Assembly (NCBI GenBank): GCA_934358405.1
Contig: CAKRKL010000050.1
Coordinates: forward strand, 1-12,918
From: an uncultured Blautia sp.
GTDB lineage: Bacteria > Bacillota > Clostridia > Lachnospirales > Lachnospiraceae
Direction of reading: 5' to 3'
Length of the DNA: 12,918 bases
Shown here: piece after piece, positions 5,127-12,510 of the stretch
Position numbering within the stretch: position 1 is the stretch's first letter
Layout of the letters: every line of letters begins with the position of its first letter
The notes under the pieces: generated by a model
Seen by the model: the letters and a program-made list of their open reading frames with translations, nothing else
The model's database searches: none
What the model was told of the DNA's origin: nothing
Translations under genes and position numbers: made by a program

Positions 5127-8000
5127 ATGAAAAAGAAAAAATGGCACCGCAGTGTGTCTATGAAGGGAAATCTGCTGGTTTTACAGTATTTGCTGCTTGG
5201 GGCAGTTATTTTCTGCGGAGTGATGTTTCTTGCCTTGGAAACAAATGGACTGCAGATTTCAGATTCGGGAAAGGAATATTTGGATTCCCAGTCATTTGCC
5301 AATACGTTTTGTAGTGCTTCCTGGGATGTGGCACATGCAATTTCGGGAACCTTTACTTATGGGAACTTTGATGAAGATACAGATGAACAAACAGCTTCTT
5401 TATCAGCCAAGAATGATAATTCCACGGACGCTGCTGGGACTTCTGCTGACACCCGCGTTGTAGATTTGAAGGAGGTGGCTGCAGATGAAGCGCTTTCCTT
5501 TACCAACACTTCCGGACTTGCCTACTCTCTTTCTGATTTAAAAGCATGGGCACAGATCCAGGGGTATGATTCTGAAAGCGCAGCTCCCATTGTAGTCTGC
5601 CACAAGGCTTCCCCTTCCGGGAATTCCGCCTCACTTCCTATGGAATATTATTATGCAGACGATTTTCTGAAAAAAATAGACTCTGGAGAGTTTTTACTTT
5701 CTGTCTATGCTGACTTCAATGATTCCGGGAATCAAACATGGTTTACTTACCAGAAATCGGATGATTTTTCCCAGGATGATATCGGCTACTACAAGCAATA
5801 CGTCATCGAGAGCATCACAACTGCCGTCAGCTCTGGCGATCTGGATTCAGACTTTTTCTCTGATATTCAGGTGAAGGCAAAGAATGGCACCACTCTTTAC
5901 GATCAGATTTATTCCTATCGATACTGCCAGCTTACTGAGCACTTCTCTCCACAAGGCGCAGACAGCCTTCTGGATGTGCTGAACTCCAATGAACAGTGGA
6001 ACAACAATATTGATGAGGCATTTGACAGCCTGTCTGCAATTCTTTCCCAGCTTAACGCTTACAGCGATATGAAGCAGAAGCTGGAAGCTTATGCACAGGG
6101 ACAATCCAACATGAGCTATCTCTACATCAACGAGGACACTGGCCGCGTTCTATCCGATGACAGTGACCTGGTAGAAGAATTGGATTATAAAAAATCAAAA
6201 AGTGCCAGCTCCGCTGTTGATTATTATCAAAAACTGCATACACTTCTGGATTCCAGAGAAGAAGTTTCCTATATACTGCTTCAGACAAAGCCAGACGAAT
6301 TTGTCAGCAGCCTGAAGGGACTTGATGTCCGTGACACTTTTCCGGGCAATAGCATTACTGACGCTAGCTGGAAGGAACAACTGCTTGGAGTTCTCCCAGA
6401 AGAAAATGGCAGTTCTGTTTTTGCAGCTTATGTAAATCAAAAGCTTCCTGTTTCCGATGCTTTTTCTTCCGGAAAATCATTTTTTGATTCTTATTCCAGG
6501 TATACAAGACCTGTATTTTGGATTGGAATTTTATGCACCTTGCTTTTTGTTGCTTCCTTTGTATTTCTTACTGCAATTGCGGGAAGAAAAAGCACAGATG
6601 ATACGCTTCATCTTTGCTTTTTTGACCACTGGCCTACAGAGCTTGCAGCCGGACTTGTCGTGATTGCCTGGCTTCCGGTTATTGTCTTTGGCTTGTCTCG
6701 TCTGCCGATTACCAGTTACCAAGTCGCACCACTGCAAGGTTCTTTGATCGAGCCCTATTTGTTGCTCAAACTAATGTTCTGCGGACTTTACACCTTATTC
6801 TGGTTCCAGATTGGCTATCTTAGCCTGGTAAGACGGATCAAGGCAAAGCAGCTGTGGAAAAACAGTATTCTCAGGCGACTCCTTGTCCTGATTGTAAAAA
6901 TTATACGAAAAATCGTTCACAAGCTCCGCTCTCTGGCTGACTTTTATTCCAGGAACACTGCTGCCAGATTAAAGGCAACCCTGGCCTTCCTGGGATATAT
7001 TTTCCTGAAATATATAATTTGCGGACCGTTTCTTGGCCATATGCAGTTATTCTTTATGTTTAGCTTTTTTGCTGACCTGCTGCTCCTGTTTTTGTGTATA
7101 ACAAAGGCTTATCACCGGGAACAGATTCAAAAAGGACTGAAGGAAATCTCCGGCGGAAATCTCCAGTACAAAATCCCTCTGGACAAGCTGTCCAGTGATG
7201 ACAGGCGCATTGCAGAATACATCAATAATATAGGAAGCGGACTTGACGCAGCCGTAGAAAGCAGTGTAAAAAATGAGCGTATGAAAACTGAGCTGATTAC
7301 CAATGTTTCCCATGACCTGAAAACTCCGCTGACCTCCATTATCAGCTACATTGACCTTCTCAAGCGTGAGAATTTCACAGACCCGAAGGTGCTGGAATAC
7401 CTGGATATTCTGGAAGCGAAGGCAGCCCGCCTGAAGGTGCTCACCGAGGATGTGGTAGAGGCTTCCAAGGCAAGCACCGGAAACATGACCTTAAACATGA
7501 CGGATATTGATTTCGTGGAAATGCTTCATCAGGTGATTGGAGAATTCGAGGAACGGTTCAAGGAACATCACCTCACTATGATGGTGCATTTCCCGGACGA
7601 GCCCTCTGTGATTCATGCAGACGGACAGAGAATGTGGCGTGTGCTGGAAAACATTTTTGGCAACGTAACCAAGTACGCAATGGAAAACACCAGAGTTTAC
7701 GCAGAGGTGCAAAACGCCAGAAACCAGGTGATTTTTTCCCTGAAAAATATTTCCGCCCAGCCTCTTAATTTCGCAGCAGAGGAATTAACCGAGCGCTTCG
7801 TCCGCGGTGATGTGGCCCGAAACACCGAAGGCAGCGGCCTTGGCCTTAGCATTGCCAAAAGCCTTACGGAACTCCAGGGCGGCAAATTCCAGCTCTATCT
7901 GGACGGCGACCTTTTCAAAGTAACCATCACCTTCCAGGCCCGTACCCCAGGCCAGCCAGCTCCCACCCTGCCCGAGCAGCCTGAGCCGGAAGTAAGATAA
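5127..8000 (+). CDS. Large membrane sensor histidine kinase with long extracellular domain
   Basis: This 957-residue sensor kinase is the partner of the upstream response regulator. Helix 1 (about 16-37) is followed by roughly 420 residues predicted to be outside the cell. Five more helices follow at about 462-485, 504-524, 545-567, 614-634 and 639-658, which puts the kinase inside. A linker/HAMP-like segment (about 662-715) leads to the HisKA domain with the phosphorylated His in VSHDLKTPLTS (H729). The ATPase domain has an N-box around ENIFGNVTKYA (841-851) and a G2 box GSGLGLS (902-908). The usual DxGxG (G1) box is replaced by LKNISAQPL (872-880). This replacement occurs with the motif ERFVRGD and LTELQGG, a combination I associate with a Lachnospiraceae kinase subgroup. 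A Pro/Glu-rich tail (940-957) ends the protein. The external domain resembles no family I can name, so the signal is unknown. Confidence 0.92.
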   Translation: MKKKKWHRSVSMKGNLLVLQYLLLGAVIFCGVMFLALETNGLQISDSGKEYLDSQSFANTFCSASWDVAHAISGTFTYGNFDEDTDEQTASLSAKNDNSTDAAGTSADTRVVDLKEVAADEALSFTNTSGLAYSLSDLKAWAQIQGYDSESAAPIVVCHKASPSGNSASLPMEYYYADDFLKKIDSGEFLLSVYADFNDSGNQTWFTYQKSDDFSQDDIGYYKQYVIESITTAVSSGDLDSDFFSDIQVKAKNGTTLYDQIYSYRYCQLTEHFSPQGADSLLDVLNSNEQWNNNIDEAFDSLSAILSQLNAYSDMKQKLEAYAQGQSNMSYLYINEDTGRVLSDDSDLVEELDYKKSKSASSAVDYYQKLHTLLDSREEVSYILLQTKPDEFVSSLKGLDVRDTFPGNSITDASWKEQLLGVLPEENGSSVFAAYVNQKLPVSDAFSSGKSFFDSYSRYTRPVFWIGILCTLLFVASFVFLTAIAGRKSTDDTLHLCFFDHWPTELAAGLVVIAWLPVIVFGLSRLPITSYQVAPLQGSLIEPYLLLKLMFCGLYTLFWFQIGYLSLVRRIKAKQLWKNSILRRLLVLIVKIIRKIVHKLRSLADFYSRNTAARLKATLAFLGYIFLKYIICGPFLGHMQLFFMFSFFADLLLLFLCITKAYHREQIQKGLKEISGGNLQYKIPLDKLSSDDRRIAEYINNIGSGLDAAVESSVKNERMKTELITNVSHDLKTPLTSIISYIDLLKRENFTDPKVLEYLDILEAKAARLKVLTEDVVEASKASTGNMTLNMTDIDFVEMLHQVIGEFEERFKEHHLTMMVHFPDEPSVIHADGQRMWRVLENIFGNVTKYAMENTRVYAEVQNARNQVIFSLKNISAQPLNFAAEELTERFVRGDVARNTEGSGLGLSIAKSLTELQGGKFQLYLDGDLFKVTITFQARTPGQPAPTLPEQPEPEVR

Positions 8001-8013
8001 CTTCTCAAATAAC

Positions 8014-8061
8014 AAAAAATCTCCCGCACAATCAATACTCAGAATGTGCAGGAGATTTTTT
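8014..8061. terminator. Bidirectional intrinsic terminator downstream of the sensor kinase
   Basis: AAAAAATCTCC (8014-8024) pairs perfectly with GGAGATTTTTT (8051-8061), and an inner GCACA/TGTGC pair (8026-8030, 8045-8049) continues the stem around a 14-nt loop. The A/T runs at both ends give a U-tail in either direction. It therefore ends the two-component operon and can also stop minus-strand transcripts of the opp operon that pass the 208-bp palindrome. Confidence 0.85.
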
Positions 8062-8070
8062 ATTCCCATT

Positions 8071-8278
8071 TTATCGATAACCAGCGATTTCGCAATGTAT
8101 ATTCATGTAGCCGTGCATTTTAGGAGCGTTTTTAGTGGAGGCGAGATCCATGCCTTACGAAGACTTAGCCGAGAGGGCTTTCCCGAGCGGCTTAGTCGCA
8201 GTTAGGCATTAGCTTGCCGGAACGTTGCGACGCACGGCGATGAATATACATTGTGAAATCGCGTCCGGCTAACGATAA
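8071..8278. repeat. 208-bp near-perfect palindrome, undescribed structured element
   Basis: The whole segment folds on itself. Outer arm TTATCGATAACC (8071-8082) pairs with 8267-8278 (two mismatches). A 22-bp block (8085-8106 with 8240-8261) has a single G-T pair. GCCGTGC (8110-8116) pairs with 8232-8238, and GGCGAG (8140-8145) with CTTGCC (8213-8218). ATGCCT (8150-8155) pairs with AGGCAT (8204-8209), GACTTAGCCG (8162-8171) with 8188-8197 (one mismatch), and GGG/CCC closes a CTTT loop at 8178-8181. The centre is richer in G and C than the surrounding DNA. It ends 2 bp before the oppF stop codon. I see no transposase or target duplication. Possible explanations are a miniature non-autonomous mobile element, a family of intergenic palindromic repeats, or a structured RNA in the 3' end of the opp transcript. 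The structure is directly visible; its nature is inference. A 20-codon ORF lies inside (see findings). Confidence 0.8.
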
Positions 8279-8280
8279 TA

Positions 8281-9234
8281 TCAATACTCCAGTCTCGGCA
8301 TATTCTTAAATTTCTCAAACTCCGCGTCCGTACATTTCACATAATGAGTTCCGCCAATATGATGATAAGTGCCTTCCATATAATTAATTCCGGAAGCCCT
8401 ATAATCATAAGTCTCCGCAATGCGGTTCTTCTCCACTGCCGGATTCGGTTCCGGAATTGCAGAAAGAAGACTTCTTGTATACGGATGAACCGGATTTGCA
8501 AAAATCTCCTCTGTAGTACCAGTTTCCAGAAGATGGCCCAGATGAAGAACCCCAATGCGGTCAGAAATATATTTTACCATAGAAAGATCATGTGCAATAA
8601 ACAGATAAGCAGTGCCGGTTTCCTGCTGAATATCCTTCATCAGATTAACGACCTGTGCCTGAATGGAAACATCCAGTGCAGAAATACACTCATCCGCAAT
8701 AATCAGCTTAGGATTCATGATAAGCGCACGGGCAATTCCAACACGCTGTCTTTGTCCGCCGGAAAACTGATGAGGATATCTTGCCGCATGCTCCGGAGCA
8801 AGACCGACCTTTGCCAGAATCGCTTTAATCTTCTCCTCCCGCTCCTCTTTACTTGTATACATATGGTGGATATCAAGTCCCTCACCCAGAATATCTCTCA
8901 CTTTTTTGCGAGGATTTAAAGATGCCATAGGGTCCTGAAAGATCATCTGCATCTGTGTTCTCAGTACCTTATTGTTTTCCTTATTCATCTTACCGCTGAT
9001 GTCCATACCATTGAACTTAATAGTTCCTGCAGTAGGATCATAAAGGCGGATAATACTTCTTCCGATCGTAGATTTTCCGGAGCCTGACTCTCCAACCAGC
9101 CCATAGGTTTCGCCCGGATAAATTTTGAAGGAAACATTTTCTACTGCATGTACGGTAAAGCTGCTGTTCACCTTAAAGTACTGTTTTAATCCATCCACAG
9201 TAAGGATTGGGTCAGCATTATAATTTACAGCCAT
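8281..9234 (-). CDS. oppF: Oligopeptide/dipeptide ABC transporter ATPase, OppF-type
   Basis: This 317-residue cytoplasmic ATPase energises peptide uptake together with the OppD-type subunit. ABC motifs are complete: Walker A GESGSGKS (48-55), Q-loop Q100, signature FSGGQRQ (157-163), Walker B IIADE (178-182) and H-loop H215. The residue after the catalytic Glu is Cys (DEC) where DEP is usual. The C-terminal extension (about 265-317) has a short HHIGGTHYVKC segment and lacks the cysteine-rich motif found in many OppF/DppF proteins. The ATG at 9234 overlaps the end of oppD by 17 bp, which suggests translational coupling; GAGGAAC precedes the start. It is the last gene of the operon, and its stop codon abuts the 208-bp palindrome. 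The oppF assignment rests on order and motifs; a dppF role is equally possible. Confidence 0.92.
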   Translation of the reverse strand: MAVNYNADPILTVDGLKQYFKVNSSFTVHAVENVSFKIYPGETYGLVGESGSGKSTIGRSIIRLYDPTAGTIKFNGMDISGKMNKENNKVLRTQMQMIFQDPMASLNPRKKVRDILGEGLDIHHMYTSKEEREEKIKAILAKVGLAPEHAARYPHQFSGGQRQRVGIARALIMNPKLIIADECISALDVSIQAQVVNLMKDIQQETGTAYLFIAHDLSMVKYISDRIGVLHLGHLLETGTTEEIFANPVHPYTRSLLSAIPEPNPAVEKNRIAETYDYRASGINYMEGTYHHIGGTHYVKCTDAEFEKFKNMPRLEY

Positions 9235-10306
9235 GTTCCTCGGCCTCCTTCTTCATTCTTTCAATTCGGTTCTTTAGCTCCACCGGCATTTCCACTTTAG
9301 GAGCTCTCGGATCAAGAAGCCAGGTAGCTGCGAAATGATCCTTGGTAATCTGGAACATAGGTGGCTCCAGCTTATCATCAATTTCCAGTGCATAACGATT
9401 ACGCGGTGCAAAGGCATCTCCTGTTTTTTCGTGAAGCAGGTTTGGCGGAGATCCGGGAATCGTATACAGTCTCTCATCATCTGTATCAAGATCCGGCATG
9501 GAAGAAAGGAGTCCCCATGTATATGGATGTCTCGGATCATAGAAAATTTCATCAGTAGTTCCTTTTTCTACGATTTTTCCGGCGTACATTACATTAATAA
9601 AATCAGCCACCTTCGCAACAACTCCAAGGTCATGTGTAATATAGATAACCGAAATCCCACGTTCTTTTTGTACCTTCTTGATCAATTCAATGATCTTCGA
9701 CTGAATGGTAACATCCAGTGCAGTAGTGGGCTCATCACAGATCAAAAGATCCGGATTGCATGCCAGTGCAATTGCAATAACAACACGCTGACGCATACCA
9801 CCTGACAGCTGGTGAGGATAATTTTTCATACGCTTCTCAGGTTCTTCAATTCCAACCTCCTTCAGCAGCTCCACCGAACGCTCCCAGGCTTCCTTCTTCG
9901 GAGTTTTAAAATGCCAGCGCATTCCCTCCATAATTTGTTTTCCAATCGTCATGGTCGGATCAAGGCTTGTCATAGGGTCCTGGAATACCATGGCAATTCG
10001 CTTACCATTAATATGTCTGCGGATCCATTTTTTGTCTTTTTTCAGAATATCCACCGTTTCCGGAGTTCCGTCTGCATGATGATAGCTAAACTCAATACTT
10101 CCTTTTTCTACCTTTGCATTTGATGCAAGGATTCCCATTGCAGCTTTCATGGTAACGGATTTACCGGAACCAGACTCTCCTACAATGGCAACTGTCTCAC
10201 CTTTATAAAGATCAATATTAATGCCTCGGATAGCATGTACCGTTCCTGCTGTTGTGGAAAAGGTGATATCCAGGTCTTTGATATTAAGAATTTTTTCGTC
10301 TGACAT
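9218..10306 (-). CDS. oppD: Oligopeptide/dipeptide ABC transporter ATPase, OppD-type
   Basis: This 362-residue cytoplasmic ATPase pairs with OppF and docks on the OppB/OppC permeases. Walker A is GESGSGKS (43-50), Q-loop Q110 region FQDPMTS, signature LSGGMRQ (167-173), Walker B LLICDEP (187-193) and H-loop H225. After the ATPase core comes the oligopeptide-transporter C-terminal region starting at IPGSPPNL (283-290). There, the four cysteines that many OppD/DppD proteins carry are absent: the segment reads GDAFAPRNRYALEID (296-310), with Asp, Asn and Asp in their place. The ATG at 10306 has GAGGTGA upstream, overlapping the oppC stop codon. Spacing to oppC is 11 bp, and the 3' end overlaps oppF. 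Function in peptide uptake is secure at family level; peptide length preference is not. Confidence 0.93.
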   Translation of the reverse strand: MSDEKILNIKDLDITFSTTAGTVHAIRGINIDLYKGETVAIVGESGSGKSVTMKAAMGILASNAKVEKGSIEFSYHHADGTPETVDILKKDKKWIRRHINGKRIAMVFQDPMTSLDPTMTIGKQIMEGMRWHFKTPKKEAWERSVELLKEVGIEEPEKRMKNYPHQLSGGMRQRVVIAIALACNPDLLICDEPTTALDVTIQSKIIELIKKVQKERGISVIYITHDLGVVAKVADFINVMYAGKIVEKGTTDEIFYDPRHPYTWGLLSSMPDLDTDDERLYTIPGSPPNLLHEKTGDAFAPRNRYALEIDDKLEPPMFQITKDHFAATWLLDPRAPKVEMPVELKNRIERMKKEAEEHGCKL

Positions 10307-10317
10307 TGAAAATCACC

Positions 10318-11385
10318 TCACATTTCTTTTAATTTAGGGTCAAGAGCTTCACGAAGACCATCAGCAACAAGATTAAAGCTAAGCATTAAAAGTGCCATAA
10401 CTACAATCGGCGGAATAATCTGATATGGATGGGTCGTAAAGAAATTAAATCCCTCAGAAATCAGGGAACCCAGGGAACACTGCGGTACCGGAATTCCAAG
10501 ACCAACAAAGCTTAAGAAGGCCTCTGTGAAAATAGCAGTTGGAATGGAAAACATAACCTGTGTAATAATCGGTCCGATAATGTTTGGAAGTACTTCCTTA
10601 AAAATTATAAAAAAGCTTCCCGCACCAAGTGTTCTGGAGGCAAGAACAAATTCCTGCTCTTTTAATTTCAGCATTTCCGCTCGGGCAATACGGCTCATTC
10701 CAATCCATTCTGTCAGCATCAGTGCAATAACAATCGTAATCATTCCCGGTTTTAAAACCAGAAGAAGAAGTGTTACAATTACAAGCCTTGGAATACCGTT
10801 GGCGACTTCCAGGATACGCTGCATGACCATATCTACCTTTCCGCCGAAATAACCGGAAATCAGACCATAGCTCATACCGATAAGCATATCAATAATTGCT
10901 GCAGCGATTGCAATAATAAGAGAAACACGGGCTCCTGACCAGGTTCTTGTCCAGATATCACGGCCCAGGTTATCACTTCCAAACCAGTAATACACATCTG
11001 TAAGGCCTTTTTCTTTATAATTATTGATTGTCTTGGAGCCTTTTGATGTTTTGAAGTTCTCACTTCCGTCAAAAATACCAAATTTTTCAAGTGCCTTTAC
11101 ACGAGGTGCAAAGTTCTTTTCACTTAAGTTCTGGCCGGAATAGGTATAGTCATTCATGCCGGGACCAACTGCTGCCATAATAGTAATAAAAATAATCAAA
11201 ATAAGACCGACCATGGCACTTGTCTTTTTTACAAAGCGAAGAAAGACATCCTTCCAGAAGCTCTGTGCTGCAAAGTTAGAATCAATTCCAATCTCTTCTG
11301 CATTATTTTTCAGCTGAAAATCAGAATCCACCGGAATATATGTGGGAACAGCGGTTGTTTTCTCTGCTGTAATGCTGTTATTCAT
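10318..11385 (-). CDS. oppC: Oligopeptide/dipeptide ABC transporter permease, OppC-type
   Basis: This 355-residue inner subunit of the transport channel has an N-terminal OppC_N-type segment (SFWKDVFLRF, 42-51) before helix 1 (about 56-75). A loop of about 60 residues leads to the typical FGSDNLGRDIW (135-145). Four to five further helices make up the permease domain, and the ATPase-contacting EAA loop is at ASRTLGAGSFFIIFKEVLPN (249-268). The ATG at 11385 is chosen because AAGGAG (11400-11395) lies at the right distance; the frame could be extended to a TTG at 11409 inside oppB without a binding site. The start is 4 bp after the oppB stop. The loop between helix 1 and the FGSDN motif looks longer than in E. 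coli OppC, an impression without alignment. Confidence 0.92.
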   Translation of the reverse strand: MNNSITAEKTTAVPTYIPVDSDFQLKNNAEEIGIDSNFAAQSFWKDVFLRFVKKTSAMVGLILIIFITIMAAVGPGMNDYTYSGQNLSEKNFAPRVKALEKFGIFDGSENFKTSKGSKTINNYKEKGLTDVYYWFGSDNLGRDIWTRTWSGARVSLIIAIAAAIIDMLIGMSYGLISGYFGGKVDMVMQRILEVANGIPRLVIVTLLLLVLKPGMITIVIALMLTEWIGMSRIARAEMLKLKEQEFVLASRTLGAGSFFIIFKEVLPNIIGPIITQVMFSIPTAIFTEAFLSFVGLGIPVPQCSLGSLISEGFNFFTTHPYQIIPPIVVMALLMLSFNLVADGLREALDPKLKEM

Positions 11386-11389
11386 AATA

Positions 11390-12325
11390 TCAGTCTCCTT
11401 TCTTCGCAAGCCGGATTCTCGGGTCGATCACACCATAGAGAATGTCTACAACCAGCATGATTATTATGTACATTGCGGAATAAATAAAGCTCAAAGCAAT
11501 AACCACATTATAGTCATTGGACTGAATGGCATTTACTAACAGACTTCCTACTCCCGGAATTGCAAAAATTTTCTCTACAACCAGAGAGCCGGTCATCAGG
11601 TCTACGATCAGCGGAGCAAGAACTGTAATGATCGGGATCAGTGCATTTCGAAGGGCATGGCGGAAAATCAGTGCAGCTCCGGAAATCCCTTTGCTCTCTG
11701 CCAGCAGCATATAGTCACTGCCCAGAACCTCAAGCATTTCACTTCTGGTAAATCTTGCAATGGATGCCATAGTAAACATGGAAAGTGCAACACTTGGAAG
11801 CACGCTTGACATTCCCCCATTGTTTGCCTTATATAGCATAGGGAACCACTGAAGCCGGAAGCCAAGGCTATAGCTAAGGCCCAGTGCAAATACGTAAGAT
11901 GGTACTGATACTCCGATAACCGATATGACTGTAGCCAGGGAATCCCAGATAGTATTATGCTTTAGTGCTGCCAATAACCCGAGAAGCAAGCCAAGCACAG
12001 CTCCAATTGTTACTGCAAGTCCTCCGATTCCAATGGAAATAGGAAGTCTTGTCTGGATCATCTGTGCGATTGGAGTATTTTTGGAAATGTTGTAGCTGAC
12101 ACCAAGATCCCCTCGCAGCATATTTTTTGCATAATTTATAAACTGAACAGCCACCGGCTGATCCAGGCCATATTTTACATATAGTGCAGCGCGCTGATCG
12201 TCATTTAACTTTTCATCATTGAATGGAGAACCTGGCATAAGCTGCATCAAAATGAACAGCACCAGCAGGATTACCATCAGGGTAAAAAAGGAAGTCAAGA
12301 TTCGTTTAATCGTATATTTCTTCAC
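11390..12325 (-). CDS. oppB: Oligopeptide/dipeptide ABC transporter permease, OppB-type
   Basis: This 311-residue membrane permease forms the channel together with OppC. The N-terminus reads YTIKRILTSFFTLMVILLVLF (4-24), followed by LMPGSPF (29-35), the usual OppB/DppB beginning. Further helices are at about 97-120, 128-157, 175-190, 228-250 and 273-300. The EAA loop that contacts the ATPases is AESKGISGAALIFRHALRNA (209-228). The start is GTG at 12325 with a strong GAGGAGGAG binding site just upstream. It begins the tightly packed BCDF block, and is preceded by a long leader hairpin and by a terminator that separates it from oppA. Confidence 0.93.
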   Translation of the reverse strand: MKKYTIKRILTSFFTLMVILLVLFILMQLMPGSPFNDEKLNDDQRAALYVKYGLDQPVAVQFINYAKNMLRGDLGVSYNISKNTPIAQMIQTRLPISIGIGGLAVTIGAVLGLLLGLLAALKHNTIWDSLATVISVIGVSVPSYVFALGLSYSLGFRLQWFPMLYKANNGGMSSVLPSVALSMFTMASIARFTRSEMLEVLGSDYMLLAESKGISGAALIFRHALRNALIPIITVLAPLIVDLMTGSLVVEKIFAIPGVGSLLVNAIQSNDYNVVIALSFIYSAMYIIIMLVVDILYGVIDPRIRLAKKGD

Positions 12326-12350
12326 AACGGCTCCTCCTCAAATATTCGTT

Positions 12351-12408
12351 CATTGCAATCCACAGAATAAACAAAATCACCCTATTATTTGTTCTGCGGA
12401 TGGCAATG
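12351..12408 (-). promoter_or_regulatory. Long leader hairpin before oppB
   Basis: CATTGC (12351-12356) pairs with GCAATG (12403-12408). After one A/G mismatch, 12358-12367 pairs with 12392-12401, and the only imperfect pair there becomes G-U in the minus-strand RNA. The loop of about 24 nt is A/U-rich. There is no T-run after it, so it is not a terminator. It sits about 10 bp before the oppB ribosome binding site and after the oppA terminator, where hairpins often stabilise or process operon mRNA. The role is inferred. Confidence 0.6.
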
Positions 12409-12421
12409 GTATTATTACTTT

Positions 12422-12451
12422 AAAAGCCGCTCCGGGTAAAACCAGAGCGGC
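12422..12451 (-). terminator. Intrinsic terminator/attenuator between oppA and oppB
   Basis: GCCGCTC (12426-12432) and GAGCGGC (12445-12451) form a 7-bp GC-rich stem, extended by two more pairs, followed on the minus strand by TTTT (12425-12422). It lies 59 bp after the oppA stop codon. I see no convincing promoter between it and oppB, so partial read-through is the likely source of oppBCDF mRNA. This would give more binding protein than transporter. Confidence 0.75.
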
Positions 12452-12510
12452 CGAAATTATTCAATTAAAGCTCTCAGCTGCTCAGAAGCTTTACAGCTGT
12501 GAATTAAAAT

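Noticed and set aside
8071..8278. CRISPR array or attachment site
   Set aside because: There is one palindrome, not spaced direct repeats, and no integrase, cas gene or tRNA end is nearby.
8031..8289. ATCAATACTC occurs twice (8031-8040 and 8280-8289), like a target-site duplication around the palindrome
   Set aside because: The left copy is inside the terminator loop, 30 bp from the left end of the palindrome, while the right copy is 1 bp from its right end; a real duplication should touch both ends. Probably chance.
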